Source: Cristatella mucedo (Eukaryota; Bryozoa; Phylactolaemata; Cristatellidae). From it: 64,000 nucleotides of DNA. Position numbers and translations under genes: made by a program. Below are positions 43,617 through 55,059 of this stretch, one piece after another (positions within the stretch are counted from its first letter, which is position 1; each line of letters opens with the position of its first letter). The stretch spans positions 236,001 to 300,000 of the forward strand of contig WPIO01000069.1 of assembly GCA_009760855.2 (NCBI GenBank), written 5' to 3'. Under the pieces are notes generated by a model. The model was not told the DNA's origin, ran no database searches, and saw nothing but the letters and a program-made list of their open reading frames with translations.

Positions 43617-44447
43617 AGCGGCCTCTTGTTAGACGACCATATCAGCTCCACAGTCAAATCCGCCTATTTTCATCTTTATAGCATTGCTAAAATTCGGGCT
43701 TGTTTAGATGAGGATACGACATCTAAGTTGGTCCATGCATTTGTGACATCCCGTCTCGACTTCTGCAACTCACTGCTTACTGGCCTACCAGCATGTGCAA
43801 TCAGGCGATTGCAGCTGATGCAAAACTCTGCAGCGAGGCTTGTCTGTCGTGAACGTCACAGTTGCCACATTACTCCACTTCTCGCCGACCTGCACTAGCT
43901 ACCAGTCAAGCAACGGATTGACTTCAAGGTTTTGTAGCTTACTTTTAGGTCTCTTCATTCTATGGCTCCAGCCTATCTCTCAGATATACTACCCAATCAG
44001 GCCAAGCATCGTACCACCCACTTTTCGGAATCCAACAGTCTACAAATACCTCGTACAAACCTTAAATCCTTTGGAGACCGTGCATTTAGTTCATATGTTC
44101 CCAAAGCCTGGAACTCCCTCCCGACCTGCGTCAGAACATCCCCTGACCTGACCACATTTAAAAGGAACCTCAAACACACCTATTTAGGACAGCATTTAGT
44201 GGGTCCCTGTGATTCGTCCATGATGTGCTCATGCGTGCTAACACTGTGCATGCTGCCACTAACCACATTTGCATGCTGACCCTGTGCATGTCACCCCTAA
44301 CCATGGTATTCATTTTGTTTGTTTTTCTAGCATGATTTTACTTACAATTCAATTGCATTTCACTTTGCAGCAAATGTAAAGTGCCTAGAAAGAGATTAAG
44401 TTCTCTGAGAGCGCTTTATCAAATGCATTATTTATATTAACATTATA
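43617..44447 (+). mobile_element. LINE family A, RT C-terminal half and 3' UTR
   Basis: [40 protein letters not shown] and [20 protein letters not shown] read in one frame (43626-43898) until a stop replacing the Trp of DLHWLP. Then [20 protein letters not shown] and [15 protein letters not shown] in another frame (43962-44279), 3' UTR, hairpin and AT-rich tail. Confidence 0.88.
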
Positions 44448-44575
44448 TTATTAAAATAATAGTAATCGGACAGGCTATAGCGCCCCCAATTAACTCAATT
44501 TTTTTCTAGGCACTGTGCGTTAGCTGCAAACGAAGCAAGTTCGAGTGGTAATTGAAATATTGGCCAACCTATGCA
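44448..44575 (-). mobile_element. LINE family A, old 3'-tip fragment, tail-to-tail with the previous copy
   Basis: TAGCGCCCCCAATTAACTCA..TTCTAGGCACTGTGCGTTAG is a diverged reversed terminal hairpin. The tails of the two copies meet at 44430-44465. Confidence 0.6.
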
Positions 44576-45399
44576 ATTGACAGGAAGCTACACTTTGAAC
44601 GAAGCTGTTTGCAAGGCAAAGGCATGTACCTCAGCAAGCTACAGACATGTACCTCGATATCAAAGTTCAGCAATTTTGGACATGTGTCAAATATAATGCA
44701 GAGATCGGTAAACTTTTAATTTGGAAATATGTTACTTTCAGAGTAATTCCTGGTAAGACATGGTTTGCAAAATCACTTTTCCCATTATGCAGAAATCATC
44801 CGAACTAGTATAGTTTTCTCTTAACAGGTATCCCAAACAAAAATTTGATTGTAGGAGACATTATTTAGTACTTGTTTTACTTTTATCCTTATTAAAAAAT
44901 ATTATTATGTAATGACATACTAAATAACATATGAAACGGGAGTATATACGGCATATTAGTATATTACCGACATATTATGCACCAACTAACAGTATGTGTG
45001 ACTTAAGACCTGCTAGTATATGAGGCATTAGTCTGAACCAAGCTACTCAGTCTCTTTGAGCTATGGGCCGCCGATCGGTGATTTAAAGTGAGCTAGCCAC
45101 TAAATGGCAACTCCAGCCAGTACAGGGACGATTCGTTGTCCGTGTGGGTACATGCCCGGAAATGCCTCAGAAAGCAGCATTGCAGCGTTGCTATCGTTTG
45201 CAATTAAGTATTTGTCACCCATAAGGCACACACACGGATTCGACACCTCCAATGGAGAAGGTCACGTGCTTACGGCACCGGTCAAGGTCGGCAGCTGGAC
45301 AAACCCGAACCTCCCAGCTGATCAAGGGGAAGTTATCATGCCAGCATCAAATCATTCTCTTTGGAGTGCGACTAAACTTGCTGCCTGTGCTTTCGAAGT
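44576..45399. other. No recognised feature
   Basis: A 102-codon plus frame (45104-45412) has no domain and runs into LINE sequence. Confidence 0.4.
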
Positions 45400-47830
45400 G
45401 CCTCTGCATTAATTTTTTACTGTCAGCATGATTGCACCAGAACCTTAAGGTAAGCAAGCTTACGAATACGATTGGAAGTATGTGCATGATGGTGAGAACC
45501 GAGGTGATGTGGTAACGGCGATGTTCACAACAGACACCCCTTGCTGCAGAGTTTTGCACATATGCAGGCAACTGATTGCATTTACCAGTAAACCAACAAG
45601 TGGTAAGTTATAAAAAGTGGGACATGATGTAACAAGTGGACCAACTTGGACTAAGTATCCCTGCTAAAGTGGGTCCTAGTTTTAGCCTTGTTATGCAGCT
45701 GAAAGTCAGCAGACTTGACTGTGGAGCAAATGTGGTCATCTAGTGGAAGGTCACTTATAAACAGGATACCGAGATTTCGAGCACACGCAACGGGAGAAAT
45801 GTTGATACTCACATGTTGGCAAAGCCAGTTGTGAGTATTAACATTTCATATTTATGAATGACACTTGGTTTGCGTATAACTGGTAAGTTACTTTAATCCT
45901 CATTCAGTTTAAGAAAATTTGCTGCTGACCATGTGTTGATGTAATCAATACATGTAGCAATGGAGTTAAGATAATTTGATGTGTTCGAGGGCTAGGAGCA
46001 AAGTTACAAGCAAGTGTCATCCGCATAACAGTAAAAGCCTAGATTTTGCTTGGCAATCACATTGTCAAAGAGGGAGAGTGTAAACCGTAAAGATAATCGA
46101 ACCAAGCATGGAGCCCCGAGGAGCTCTATATTTTAGAGGAATCTCGAATGATCGTTAATTCGCTTCGATACTCAGGAGTCTCACACTAGGATAATACCTG
46201 AACAAATTGCAGAGCAGTGCCAGTGATGACCGGACGAAATGAGAGGCGCTCAAGAAGGACTTGGTAATAGATAGTGTCCAAAGCTGCCGAAAGATCGAAC
46301 AAACTAACAGAGATACTCTACCCATGTCTGCATTTCTAAGTAGACCGTTGTAAACCCAAGCAATTCTGACTCTGTGAAGTGATCAGCTCTAAAGATAGAC
46401 TGGAACTTACCAGTAAGGTTTGAAGTTTCAATATATAAGTTTAGCTAGTCTGCCACGACTCGCTCCAGTGTCTTTGACGGGAATAGCAGAAGGGAGACTG
46501 GAGGTAGTTGCTCTAGTTCTCTTGGTCTAGCTGGTTTTGCTTTCTTGAGCAGTGGCCTGACTACAGCTTTTTTGAAAGGTACTGGGACATGTTCCGAGGC
46601 TTATGACATAATAATAATGTTAGTTATGCATGGCAGCATCAGATCAATGCTATTTAGGCTATGAAGAGGGGAATTGGATCCAAAGGACTTGTCTTTTTTT
46701 ATTGGGATATGAGCTTCAGGATGAGATTACTACTCACCTGCTTATATACAGACATTGAAGGAGCTGCTAGGAATCAAGACAGCATTTTAGGGGGATCATG
46801 CCATCGCAGGAATGGACACTCTGTTCTTGTCCATCTTCTGAACATAGAATCAAGTAAAGCGATCAGATCACAGGGATCATCAGGTGAGGAGCTAACCTGG
46901 GAGCAGTTGAGGAGATGATTGATGGTCGATATCAGCATTTTGGATCGATCATCTGTGATTCAACAATTTTTCTATAGAGGTTAGAATTGGCCTTTTCTAG
47001 GATCAATTGGTACGACCTACAGTAGTCCTCCTATGCCTGTCGATGGACAGCCAGCCCCGACGTTTTGTATGCTTTTTCCAAGCTTGCGCTTGAAAAAAGC
47101 TAGCTAGTTCATTGTCTGTCGAAAACCATAGGGCCGTCCGGGCGAGGGTAGACAGAGCCCTTAGTCACAGGTGCCAACTCGTTGATCAAGTCAGCTAGTG
47201 TTGTGGTTCAGTGGTCTTGTAGCAGTCTAACAATGATGACAGATCGTAAGGGGTAATGACCTGCACAGGCTAGGCAGATATTCTCACAGGGACAGCAGCA
47301 ATTGGAAGGGTCTTGAGGTTTCGTGGTTTACAGATGATTTTATAGTAGGTGGAGGAGGCCACACGTTGTCGACTGAATGAGATCTGCATGTGGTCAGATA
47401 AGCAAGACTTGGTAATAATTGGTGATGAAAAAGTGCAGTTGCATGAGAACATTTGGTCGAGTATGTGACCCTTGATGTGAGCAGGGCCATGCATATGAGC
47501 CACGAAAGACAATGAGTCAGTCAATGCACAAAATTTAGTGCTGAAGGCGTCAGATAACTTACCAAAGTGAATTTTGAAATCATTCATACCGATGAAGGAT
47601 CGATTTCTTGCATACAGAATCGAATTGACATTGTAAAAATCTGAAATAAATGAGGATTTTGTGCCTGGTAGGCGATAGACTACTTCCGCCATCGGAAGCT
47701 TGTTTTTGAGTTGAATCAAGACCATAGATTTGAAAGACTGCTTCGAGGGTACTTCAAATGGCTTGAATTTGAATTTCGAACGCACGATAATAGCAAATCC
47801 GCCTCCAGTTTTGATTTATCTAGAGTTAAG
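45400..47830 (-). mobile_element. LINE family A, long old copy with endonuclease and RT
   Basis: Read leftward from 47830: APE-type endonuclease fragment, then spacer, RT N-terminal KKAVVRPL-like block (near 46560), RT core and C-terminal blocks down to 45400. The YADD region and most RT blocks are frameshifted. The 3' UTR and tail are missing, so the 3' end was lost or buried. Confidence 0.75.
47270..47785 (-). pseudogene. APE-type endonuclease fragment of LINE family A
   Basis: 171-codon minus frame with SKFKFKPFEVPSKQSFKSMV, VVYRLPGTKSSFISDFYN, FIGMNDFKIHFGKLSDAFST, FVAHMHGPAHIKGHILDQMF and CLSDHMQISF. These match the GDFN.H, H.KG.T.D and SDH blocks of the apurinic-like endonuclease that nicks target DNA. 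In the GDFN-like block the Gly-Asp reads MND, so the site is degraded. The homologous region of the copy at 61.3-61.7 kb reads KGDFSVHFDN. Confidence 0.75.
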
Positions 47831-47859
47831 AAAGAATAATTAATGAAATAATACCTTGA

Positions 47860-48990
47860 CTTCCGGCAGGCTAGCACCTTAGCAGCTTGGCCAAACCAGC
47901 ATACGAGTTTGGTTGGTTTGCTCCAGCTTCTTCCGGTGTCTTTGATAGAAATGGTAGCAACGAGATGGGACAGAAGCTGCTCAAATTCTCTTGGTCTAGA
48001 GTTACTATCGTAATTAGCGGCCTAACTACCGCCTTTTTGAAAGTCGTAGGCACATGACCTGGGACCAAGGACACAATAACCAAGTTAGTTTCGTATGTCA
48101 GCAGCTTCGTAGGAGTAGTACAGTGGGAATAGGGCCTAGAGGACTAGTATTCTGGGTTGACTGGGGGTGAATTTCAAGACTCGTGGCCTCCATGCATGTA
48201 GAGATTGAGGGGCTGCCCAGAATCGAGCGTAGAGCTCTGTGGGGTCGTTACTGAAGGACTTGAGTCCAGAAGGGATGCTGCTACCTTACGTGATGGGCTC
48301 TCTAATCTTGCCTATCTGGTTGACGTAGAAGCCAGAGAAACAATTGGCTAAATCATCACAAGGATCATTAGGTAAGGAGCTAACCTAGGAGCAGCTAAGG
48401 AGATGGTTTGTAGTAGACATCAGCATTTTTGGATTTTGCATTTGTGATACAACAATATTTTGATAGAAGCTAGGCTTAGCCTTAGCTAGGATGAATTGGT
48501 ATGATCTACAGCAGTCCTCATATGCCTGTCCATGGAAGTCAGTCCTGATCTTGTGTAAGTTTTTTCAAGCAACCGCTAAGTAGACCAAGCTAGTTTGACG
48601 TCTCCGGTAAAGCACAGGCCGTCCAAACAAGGGTGCATAGTGCTCTTAGCCTGATGTAAAAACTTGTCGAGCATGTCAGCTACAATGGTGTTGTAGCATT
48701 CTACCCATTGTGACAGGTCTTAATGGGGATTGATCATCAGAGGCAAAGAATAAAGATTCACCCGGACAGCATCGACGTCAAGAGTAATGGGGTTTTGCAA
48801 TTCCCAGGTGACTTGGACTGAAGATGACACACACTGTCGACTGAATGAGACCTCCATGTCGTCAGATCAGCAGAATTTGTAAATAATAGGGGACGATCCA
48901 TCGGGCCGGGGAAGAAGACGACCCAAAAATGGCAACTTGGCAAACATGTCGTATTATCCTTGTTAGAATACACGCTAAGCATTAGTTACT
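47860..48990 (-). mobile_element. LINE family A, second old copy (endonuclease end to RT start)
   Basis: From 48990 leftward: endonuclease remnants (NSADLTTWRSHSVDSVCHLQ), spacer, and the RT N-terminal VVRPLITIVTLDQENLSSFC block (47871-48083). Truncated in the early RT, next to the copy at 45.4-47.8 kb in the same orientation. Confidence 0.7.
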
Positions 48991-49485
48991 CTAAACTTGT
49001 CAACGAGTCTCCCCAAAGTCTCCTGCCGAACTAGTTATAATATAGAAGCGATTGTGTATGCTTTCGCTAATTCTGCATTTCTGTTAGTGTCCCATGTGGG
49101 AGTTCAAGTGCTGTGTCGTGGCCGTTTGGTGTACTGCCACCTCGAGGTCGGTACATAGTGCAAGCTTAGTGTCGCAATACAAATTAGTGAAGGTACCTCA
49201 GCCATAACAATAGGCCTCTTGCTTCTGATGTCAAGGAAACAGGGTTCAAGGCGAAGCACGACTTAAGTTCTAGACTCTGCACAGTAGAAGCTGTTCTAAG
49301 GCAGACTCTTAGTAATGAAATCGTGTGGAAATATGGCTGGTTGCTGCCATTGCGGCCATGGCTGCTAATCCTTGTATTTTTGTCACATAGTTTTCCTGTT
49401 GCACGAGGATTAAATTAGGATAAGCAATCCTAATCTATTAAGATGCACTGTGAGCATAGGAAGGAGAGTCGGCGGGCCACTGTAC
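48991..49485. other. No other feature recognised
   Basis: Intronic in the minus-strand gene model; no frame with motif. Confidence 0.35.
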
Positions 49486-49645
49486 CCATCCCGACCGACT
49501 TCAAACGGCCTGCACTACTGCCAATGCATCCCTCCGAGCTTCCAGGATTGGTTGTCTGTGGCATGGAGGAGGTCTGGAGCCCCCTGGGTTCAATCGAATT
49601 AAGCCACGCCATGGTCGAAACAGCAGACATTGACGGATCATCAGG
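49486..49645 (-). CDS. Candidate exon of the minus-strand gene (strand ambiguous)
   Basis: Minus strand: acceptor CCTATCTGATTCTGCCAAG before 49645, phase 0 as required by the preceding exon. The frame starts PDDPSMSAVSTMAWLNSIEP and is Ser/Thr/Pro/Gly-rich. The donor used here is ATGG/GTACAG after 49486; the frame stays open to 49430. On the plus strand the same DNA has a 74-codon frame (49443-49663) ending in a perfect donor GATAG/GTAAGTTC, so a plus-strand exon is an alternative. The minus reading is preferred because of phase and composition. Confidence 0.4.
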
Positions 49646-49904
49646 CTTGGCAGAATCAGATAGGTAAGTTCAATATCTACAAATGATTAAGCCAAGGTAT
49701 TAATCGGAAAAAGGCACTTCATATTTGCTTGTTCAAGGTCTCAAAGCTCAGAGTGGATAACTGGAGCCAAGAGGTGACTCTATACAAAATAAAATAAAAA
49801 GGGGGTTACCTTCTTACTTACTGATGAACTATGTATGCATGGTAAAAATGCAGAGAACTGTAAAGCAAGTTTTCCTCAAGCAGCAAGTGCATGGTGCATA
49901 TAAA

Positions 49905-50053
49905 AATAATAATAATAATAATAATGCACTTGATAAAGTGCCCTCAGAGAACTTAATCTCTTTCTGGGCGCTTTACATTTGCTGCAAAGGGAAATGCAAT
50001 TGAATGGTGAGTAATATCATGCTTGAAAAACAAACCAAATATATAATATGGTA
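49905..50053 (-). mobile_element. LINE family A, 3'-tip fragment
   Basis: (AAT)n tail, GCACTTGATAAAGTGCCCTC, hairpin and the first part of the reversed 3' UTR. Truncated at about 50053. Confidence 0.85.
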
Positions 50054-51227
50054 CAGTATGGAATACACTTTTGGTTTACCATCGGTTGGTTGTGAATAGC
50101 TGCTGTGCAGCATACTACACTTCTTTGCTGCTGTAAAATTATCCCGCATACAAGTCTCAAGCTTTCTGTATATTTATAAAGACATGCCTGGCTGGCAGTC
50201 CATCGTAAGTTGTCAGGAGGCATGCATCATTGCATGATTGCACCCACAGACAGCCAAATGTGCGCAAAAGTGGCAACAATGATGTGCTAGGGTCATCACG
50301 AATGCCTAATTTCGTTCGACAGCCCACCGGTCAATTTTTTAACGGAAAAACATATCAAAGCACGTGCTTCAAATTGCGAACGATTTTTAAAAAGGTGCCA
50401 CTGCCAATAACTAGTGTCACAAAGGAGTCCTGGCAAGCAGCAAAAGTATCACAGCACGGTAGAGTAGACTATTCAATTCACATAGAGGTGACACAGATGA
50501 TGCCAGCAAATCTCACGCTCGAGAAGCTTGCATCCCTACTTGTCGGTAACCACCCTAAAAGAAGATTGACGCTTGCTGCCATTCCTCGTACGCAGGATGC
50601 TACAGTTGTTGCACTCTCGTGGAAGCTCTCTCAAGGAAAGGTCGCACTGGGAGAAAACCTATTTCTTGATTTAGAGGTGTATTCCACCTGCTTTTCTCGG
50701 TCGAAGCATGGACAGCTGCAGCAACAGATGCGATGCATCGGCTGTCGTTGACACTTCTTTATGCTGCTGCTGCTGACAAATATACATAGAATGCTTGCAT
50801 ATTATGCCACCTGTGGAACTGCGAATGAGCCAACATCCCCTCACGACAATGCATTGCTAAAAGTAAAGTAGCGGTGGCAGCACCGTTTGAAAACCACTCT
50901 TTCGTCTCTTGTTCCCGTGGCATTCACGGCTGAAGAAAATTGTTCAACCAGCTAGCCAACCTCTAGGCATCGGTGACGTGGTCCTTCACGAACCCTTTTA
51001 TATCCATGTTCCAAAACTCGAATAGTGAACAGGGGCGTTAAGTGCAGCAGGGAGAAGTGTGACTCAAAAATACCAGCCACACTTAGCATCAATGTGCCTT
51101 GCATGGCCAAACATATCCACAGCTCGACTGACGAAAATACACTGCTCGGCCGAAGGAGCATTGCAGCAATTTTTCTGCGGACGACTCGACAGCCCCTCCC
51201 CTAACCTGCTCTCTGTGAGTTTTGCTC
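50054..51227. other. Unclassified; 173-codon plus frame at 50230-50751
   Basis: The frame contains FKKVPLPITSVTKESWQAAK and HIEVTQMMPANLTLEKLASL but has no domain I recognise. No convincing splice sites or repeat copies. Could be chance or a lost coding remnant. Confidence 0.3.
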
Positions 51228-51360
51228 CTTGTCGAGGAGGAAGATGAGGACGTGGTGGTGTAAGAGGATAAGAAGGAGGAGGGAGGAACAGGAGGAGAAA
51301 GATGATAAGGAAAGGAGGAAGAGGATGAGGAAGAAGAGAAGAGAAGGTGGTAGGGGCAAA
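51228..51360. repeat. Purine-rich (GGA/GAA) low-complexity tract
   Basis: Almost pure A/G strand of about 130 bases. It gives Lys/Glu-rich or Leu/Phe/Ser-rich frames on the two strands, which are artefacts. Confidence 0.9.
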
Positions 51361-51963
51361 AAAGTTGCCGGCTTCACCTTGTGGCCAACGTGCCACATCT
51401 GTTTGGCAGCAACAATGGCGCCTTGCATACCTCTACTTTCTTGGACAGCTCAGCAAAATCAAGTCAGTGAAATTGAAGAAATCCTTTTAGTGGCCACAGG
51501 CTTCAAATGAACCATTATGTATTCACTGAGCAGTGAAACCAAAAGCATCGAATCCGGTGAAGCAAGAAACACATTATAGCTTCACAAGCACAGCAGCTGC
51601 AGAAGCAGGAGCCTACTAAACCTGCTCATGCATGCCAGCTCGTAGGAATGGCAGGGAAATATGGCAAAAGCTAGACAACTGTTTCCTTCACGATAATTTT
51701 CAACAAATTATATTGCCACTTTTTAAAGTTATGTTCGTTGCAAAACCACTTCAAAGATCTCCATAACCCACGTATGAGCCATGACATTCAGGTACAAAAG
51801 TTATCGTGAAATGCTGATTGTTGAGGTCGGTGAATCGTTTAGGGTTTTCTGTCAAAGGAAGTGCAAAGCTCTTCACGGGTCTTCACTGAGTTTAAAGTAG
51901 ACAAAGAGCACAGCAAACCTTGAGTAAGCTACAGGAGGCGCTCGTGCAAAATCCACCCAAGTC
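51361..51963. other. No recognised feature
   Basis: Short frames only. Confidence 0.4.
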
Positions 51964-52500
51964 CTTGTATGTATGTATGTATGTATGTATGTATCTCCGT
52001 CAGTAACTCGACAAAGTCATAAAGACCATGTGGGCGTTACGCAGGAGAGTTTTGTATAGCGCACTCACAGCCTAAGCGGCTTTTGGTACGCATTCGGTAC
52101 CCAACAGACTTCGTCTCACGCAACAAAGAGAAAGTGGGAAGCATAGCAGAGTTAGGAGAGCAGTTGAGGTAGTGAGTAGCATAGAAGTAGCAGTTCAGGA
52201 CCGCTGAAAAAGATGTGCCATAGTCGGCAGTTGGAGAGTAGATGTCGTTGCGTAAGAATTGTGGAAGCGAGTTCCACAGTCTAGGGCCTGCAGAGCTAAA
52301 GCTTCTGTCGCCAACTGTCTTTAAGCGGAGGAATGGGACAGCTAATTTATTGTCCACACAGGACCTGAGGGCGCGAACAGGCTGAAACTGATGCAGCAGT
52401 TCAGCTAGGTATGAAGGAGCCAAGCCGTGGCGGGCCTTGTGGGTCAGTGTAAGAACTTGTGCCTGCCCAGCCCTAGTGGCATTGCCGAGTTGCTGATGCT
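51964..52500 (-). mobile_element. LINE family B, RT C-terminal end and 3' end
   Basis: 128-codon minus frame (52037-52423) nearly identical to 36.7-37.07 kb: MAPSYLAELLHQFQPVRALR and TADYGTSFSAVLNCYFYATH. The adjoining tail is a GTAT repeat (51965-51991). Upstream coding sequence continues to about 52500. Confidence 0.85.
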
Positions 52501-53322
52501 AACACAAATGTATTCGCCCCAGATGGTAGCCACATTCTTGTCTTGTTTATAAGCCAAATGATTACCACTTTTGGCAAGCCAGGTGCAAATCTCCTTGCGA
52601 AACAGACAAAACAGCCAGCAGTGCTGGTGATCTTAATCTAGAGGGACTCTGTTCTTGGCTTTTAGCACTACAGCCGCCCGATTGTGTCTCCAGTGATTGC
52701 AGGCTGCTATGTCAATTTGGAAAAAACTCATCCGAGGGTGTCTCTGTTCAAGGAGGTGTGGAAGAGCTAGCCAATAGACAATTAATCGGTCTTCATGATG
52801 GAGACTACAACCCTCGGTGGAAGTTGCCCACAGCCAAGATCTATTCATTAAAGAACTAATTTTCGAGAAGAATTTTACTCGTACATCTTATTTTGTAAGT
52901 GGACAGTTAGGTCATGCTGAAACATGCCTATCCAGCACTGCAGGGTTCATTTTACTGCAGCTGTTGTCTCACACAACTTTAAACATGTATCACTCCAAGT
53001 CACATACACCGGCAAATGCTTAACAGCCATCGAACGTCCGCAGGCTGTTAACTTGCCCAGGCTAGAGTCTCACTCACTATCTTGATAATTGCCAGTCAAG
53101 TACAGGAAGCAGAATAGGAAATGCACACGGCGACCAGCACCAATGTATTAACTGAGTAGAGATCGATACAACACTTCTTGCTATTTCAGTTAGCATCATT
53201 TTAGCCAATGCTAAGCAGGAAATTGCTATGGACTTCCTGGATCCGAACTAGCATGCCACAGCACTACACGAAGATGAGCAAGATGCTTGCTATAGCAAGA
53301 CAAATCTCGGCACTTCACTTAC
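52501..53322. other. No other feature recognised (presumed intron)
   Basis: Frames at 52633-52848 and 52817-53023 overlap on opposite strands and lack motifs. Confidence 0.35.
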
Positions 53323-53530
53323 CAGGCATAGGGGAAACAAGGGTGTGTGATTGGGCAGCGGCGACCACAGTGTGTCTTGATCGGTTGCCATAGGAGAAGG
53401 CATCGCTGCCTGATTCACACATGGCCAGCCCATATTGAGCCCGTGCTGAGTGGACGTCTGGCTGCCAGTCTGCTGTAGCAGCTGCTCTCGGATCATTGGA
53501 GGCCGAGTCGATGCCAGATTAGGAAGCGAA
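53323..53530 (-). CDS. Candidate exon of the minus-strand gene, with perfect donor
   Basis: Donor CTATGCCTG/GTAAGTGAAG directly after 53323 and acceptor AATAGTTGCAG before 53530. 208 nt: one base completing the codon left by the exon at 58301-58199, then 69 codons, ending in phase 0. Sequence is Gln/Pro/Ser/Met-rich: SLPNLASTRPPMIREQLLQQ, then GLNMGWPCVNQAAMPSPMAT. The SLPNL motif recalls the GSLPN/D-L motifs of CRTC proteins. The polypyrimidine tract of the acceptor is weak. Confidence 0.5.
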
Positions 53531-53663
53531 CTGCAACTATTCCCCAATGAGACATGATTCGAGAATGCTTAAGTATTGATATAGTGCATCAAAGTTTGCA
53601 GAAGTTGCAAAGCTTGAGAGACGACGTTTGCAGCTGTACAACGAAAGAAAATGCTTATAATAA

Positions 53664-53737
53664 TATAATAATAATGCACTTGATAAAGCACCCTCAGAGA
53701 ACTCAATCTCTTTCTAGGCACTTTACATTTGCAGTAA
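53664..53737 (-). mobile_element. LINE family A, 3'-tip fragment
   Basis: AATAATGCACTTGATAAAGC and a reversed hairpin with tail, under 80 bp. Confidence 0.8.
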
Positions 53738-53809
53738 AGCTTGAGAGACGTTAACAAACGAAAGGTCGCCAAGAATGCTATGAACCGTGAGCTCAGATAC
53801 AACGACTGA

Positions 53810-54437
53810 CGGCCAAACTAGTGCAGAAAATTGTGATATTGCTTCTAGCCTACTGCAATTTCCTTTATCCATGACTCCCAGAATATGCCCTTAATAGGCT
53901 GCAACTGGTTCAAAACTCATTAGCTCAGCTGATCTGTCGTCAACGGTGCAGCTGCCACATCACACCACTTCAGCCTGTGTTTTACTGGCTCTCTGTCAAT
54001 CATCGAATATAGAATCAAATATCTCTCTCTGGCTCACAAGTAGCTTCACTTGCTTGCACCTGCCTACCTACCCAGCCTCCTTGCTCTGGTAGTGCACTCT
54101 CAAATCACTGATCATCAGCATCTAGAAATCTCGCAGTCTCGAACTAAATTGAAAGTTGTAGGCGATCGAGCCTTAAGCTCGTATGCATCGAAAGTCTGGA
54201 ACTCACTTTTGGCTACGGTCATTACCTGCAATGATCTTTTACCTTTGAGATTTCAACTACAGAAGCATCTGCATTTTTAACCGTTACCAGAGCCCCAATA
54301 CATGCATCTGTTTTTGCTTCCGTTGTGCATGATATTACTCCCCATTCAATTGCATTTCCCTTTGTAGCAAATGTAAAGCGCCTAGAAAGAGATTGAGTTC
54401 TCTGAGGGCGCTTTATAGACTTTATTATTATTATTAT
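53810..54437 (+). mobile_element. LINE related to family A, diverged RT C-terminal part
   Basis: QLVQNS-like, CSCHITPLQPVFYWLSVNHR-like and RTKLKVVGDRALSSYASKVW blocks plus a 3' end with the family-A hairpin (AAAGCGCCTAGAAAGAGATT..GGGCGCTTTATAG) and (ATT)n tail. The coding region is much more diverged than the 3' tip, so it may be a sister family that shares the tail structure. Confidence 0.7.
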
Positions 54438-55059
54438 TATTAACTGAGCATGATTCACTGCTAAGTTACTAGCCAGAAGTCTTGCTAGCAGGTGGCCATG
54501 AAAATTCTCACTCTTGATTTTGCTGGCTGGAATAAGCATGACACTTGTTAGCTGTTAGATGTTTGAAGCCGTCTAGGTCATTAACCATTAGGTATTAATT
54601 CTCTTACTTTGAGTTGTAAAGCAAGTAGATAGAGGTTATTTACTCTTGGACGGTAAGCAAAATACCAATTATCTTAAAAGATTCCTTGCATCAACGATGG
54701 TTTGCACCGGTTCTCTAAGGATTCAACATTCCGAAAGAAATCCTCACCCTCAATTCCTTACAGCACTCTTGCGAGCTCCTGAAATCCATATCCTAGTACA
54801 CAAAGACTATCAGCTCATTACACCCTACTCCAACGGCCCTTAGTTATGCATGCCATCTGCTGATGGCATGCATAAATAAGATAATAAATATGTCCTTAGC
54901 CTTAGGTCTTGTCGCTGCATCTTTAAAAAAGCTTGTGCTAAGCCAATAAACTTGAAAGTATTACTAGACGAAGAAAACTCAGTGAACCACTGCCTGTTAT
55001 ACTTACTAACATTCCTGTAAGATATCCTACAACAATTTTCGGTGGACTACCTGAACATA
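54438..55059. other. No recognised feature
   Basis: AT-rich; a 65-codon plus frame (54646-54843) without motif. Confidence 0.4.

Noticed and set aside
45104-45412. 102-codon plus frame beginning MATPASTGTIRC
   Set aside because: No domain, and its end runs into an old LINE copy on the opposite strand.
51201-51510. Lys/Arg/Glu-rich frame on the plus strand and a Leu/Ser/Phe-rich one on the minus strand
   Set aside because: Both come from a purine-rich low-complexity tract.
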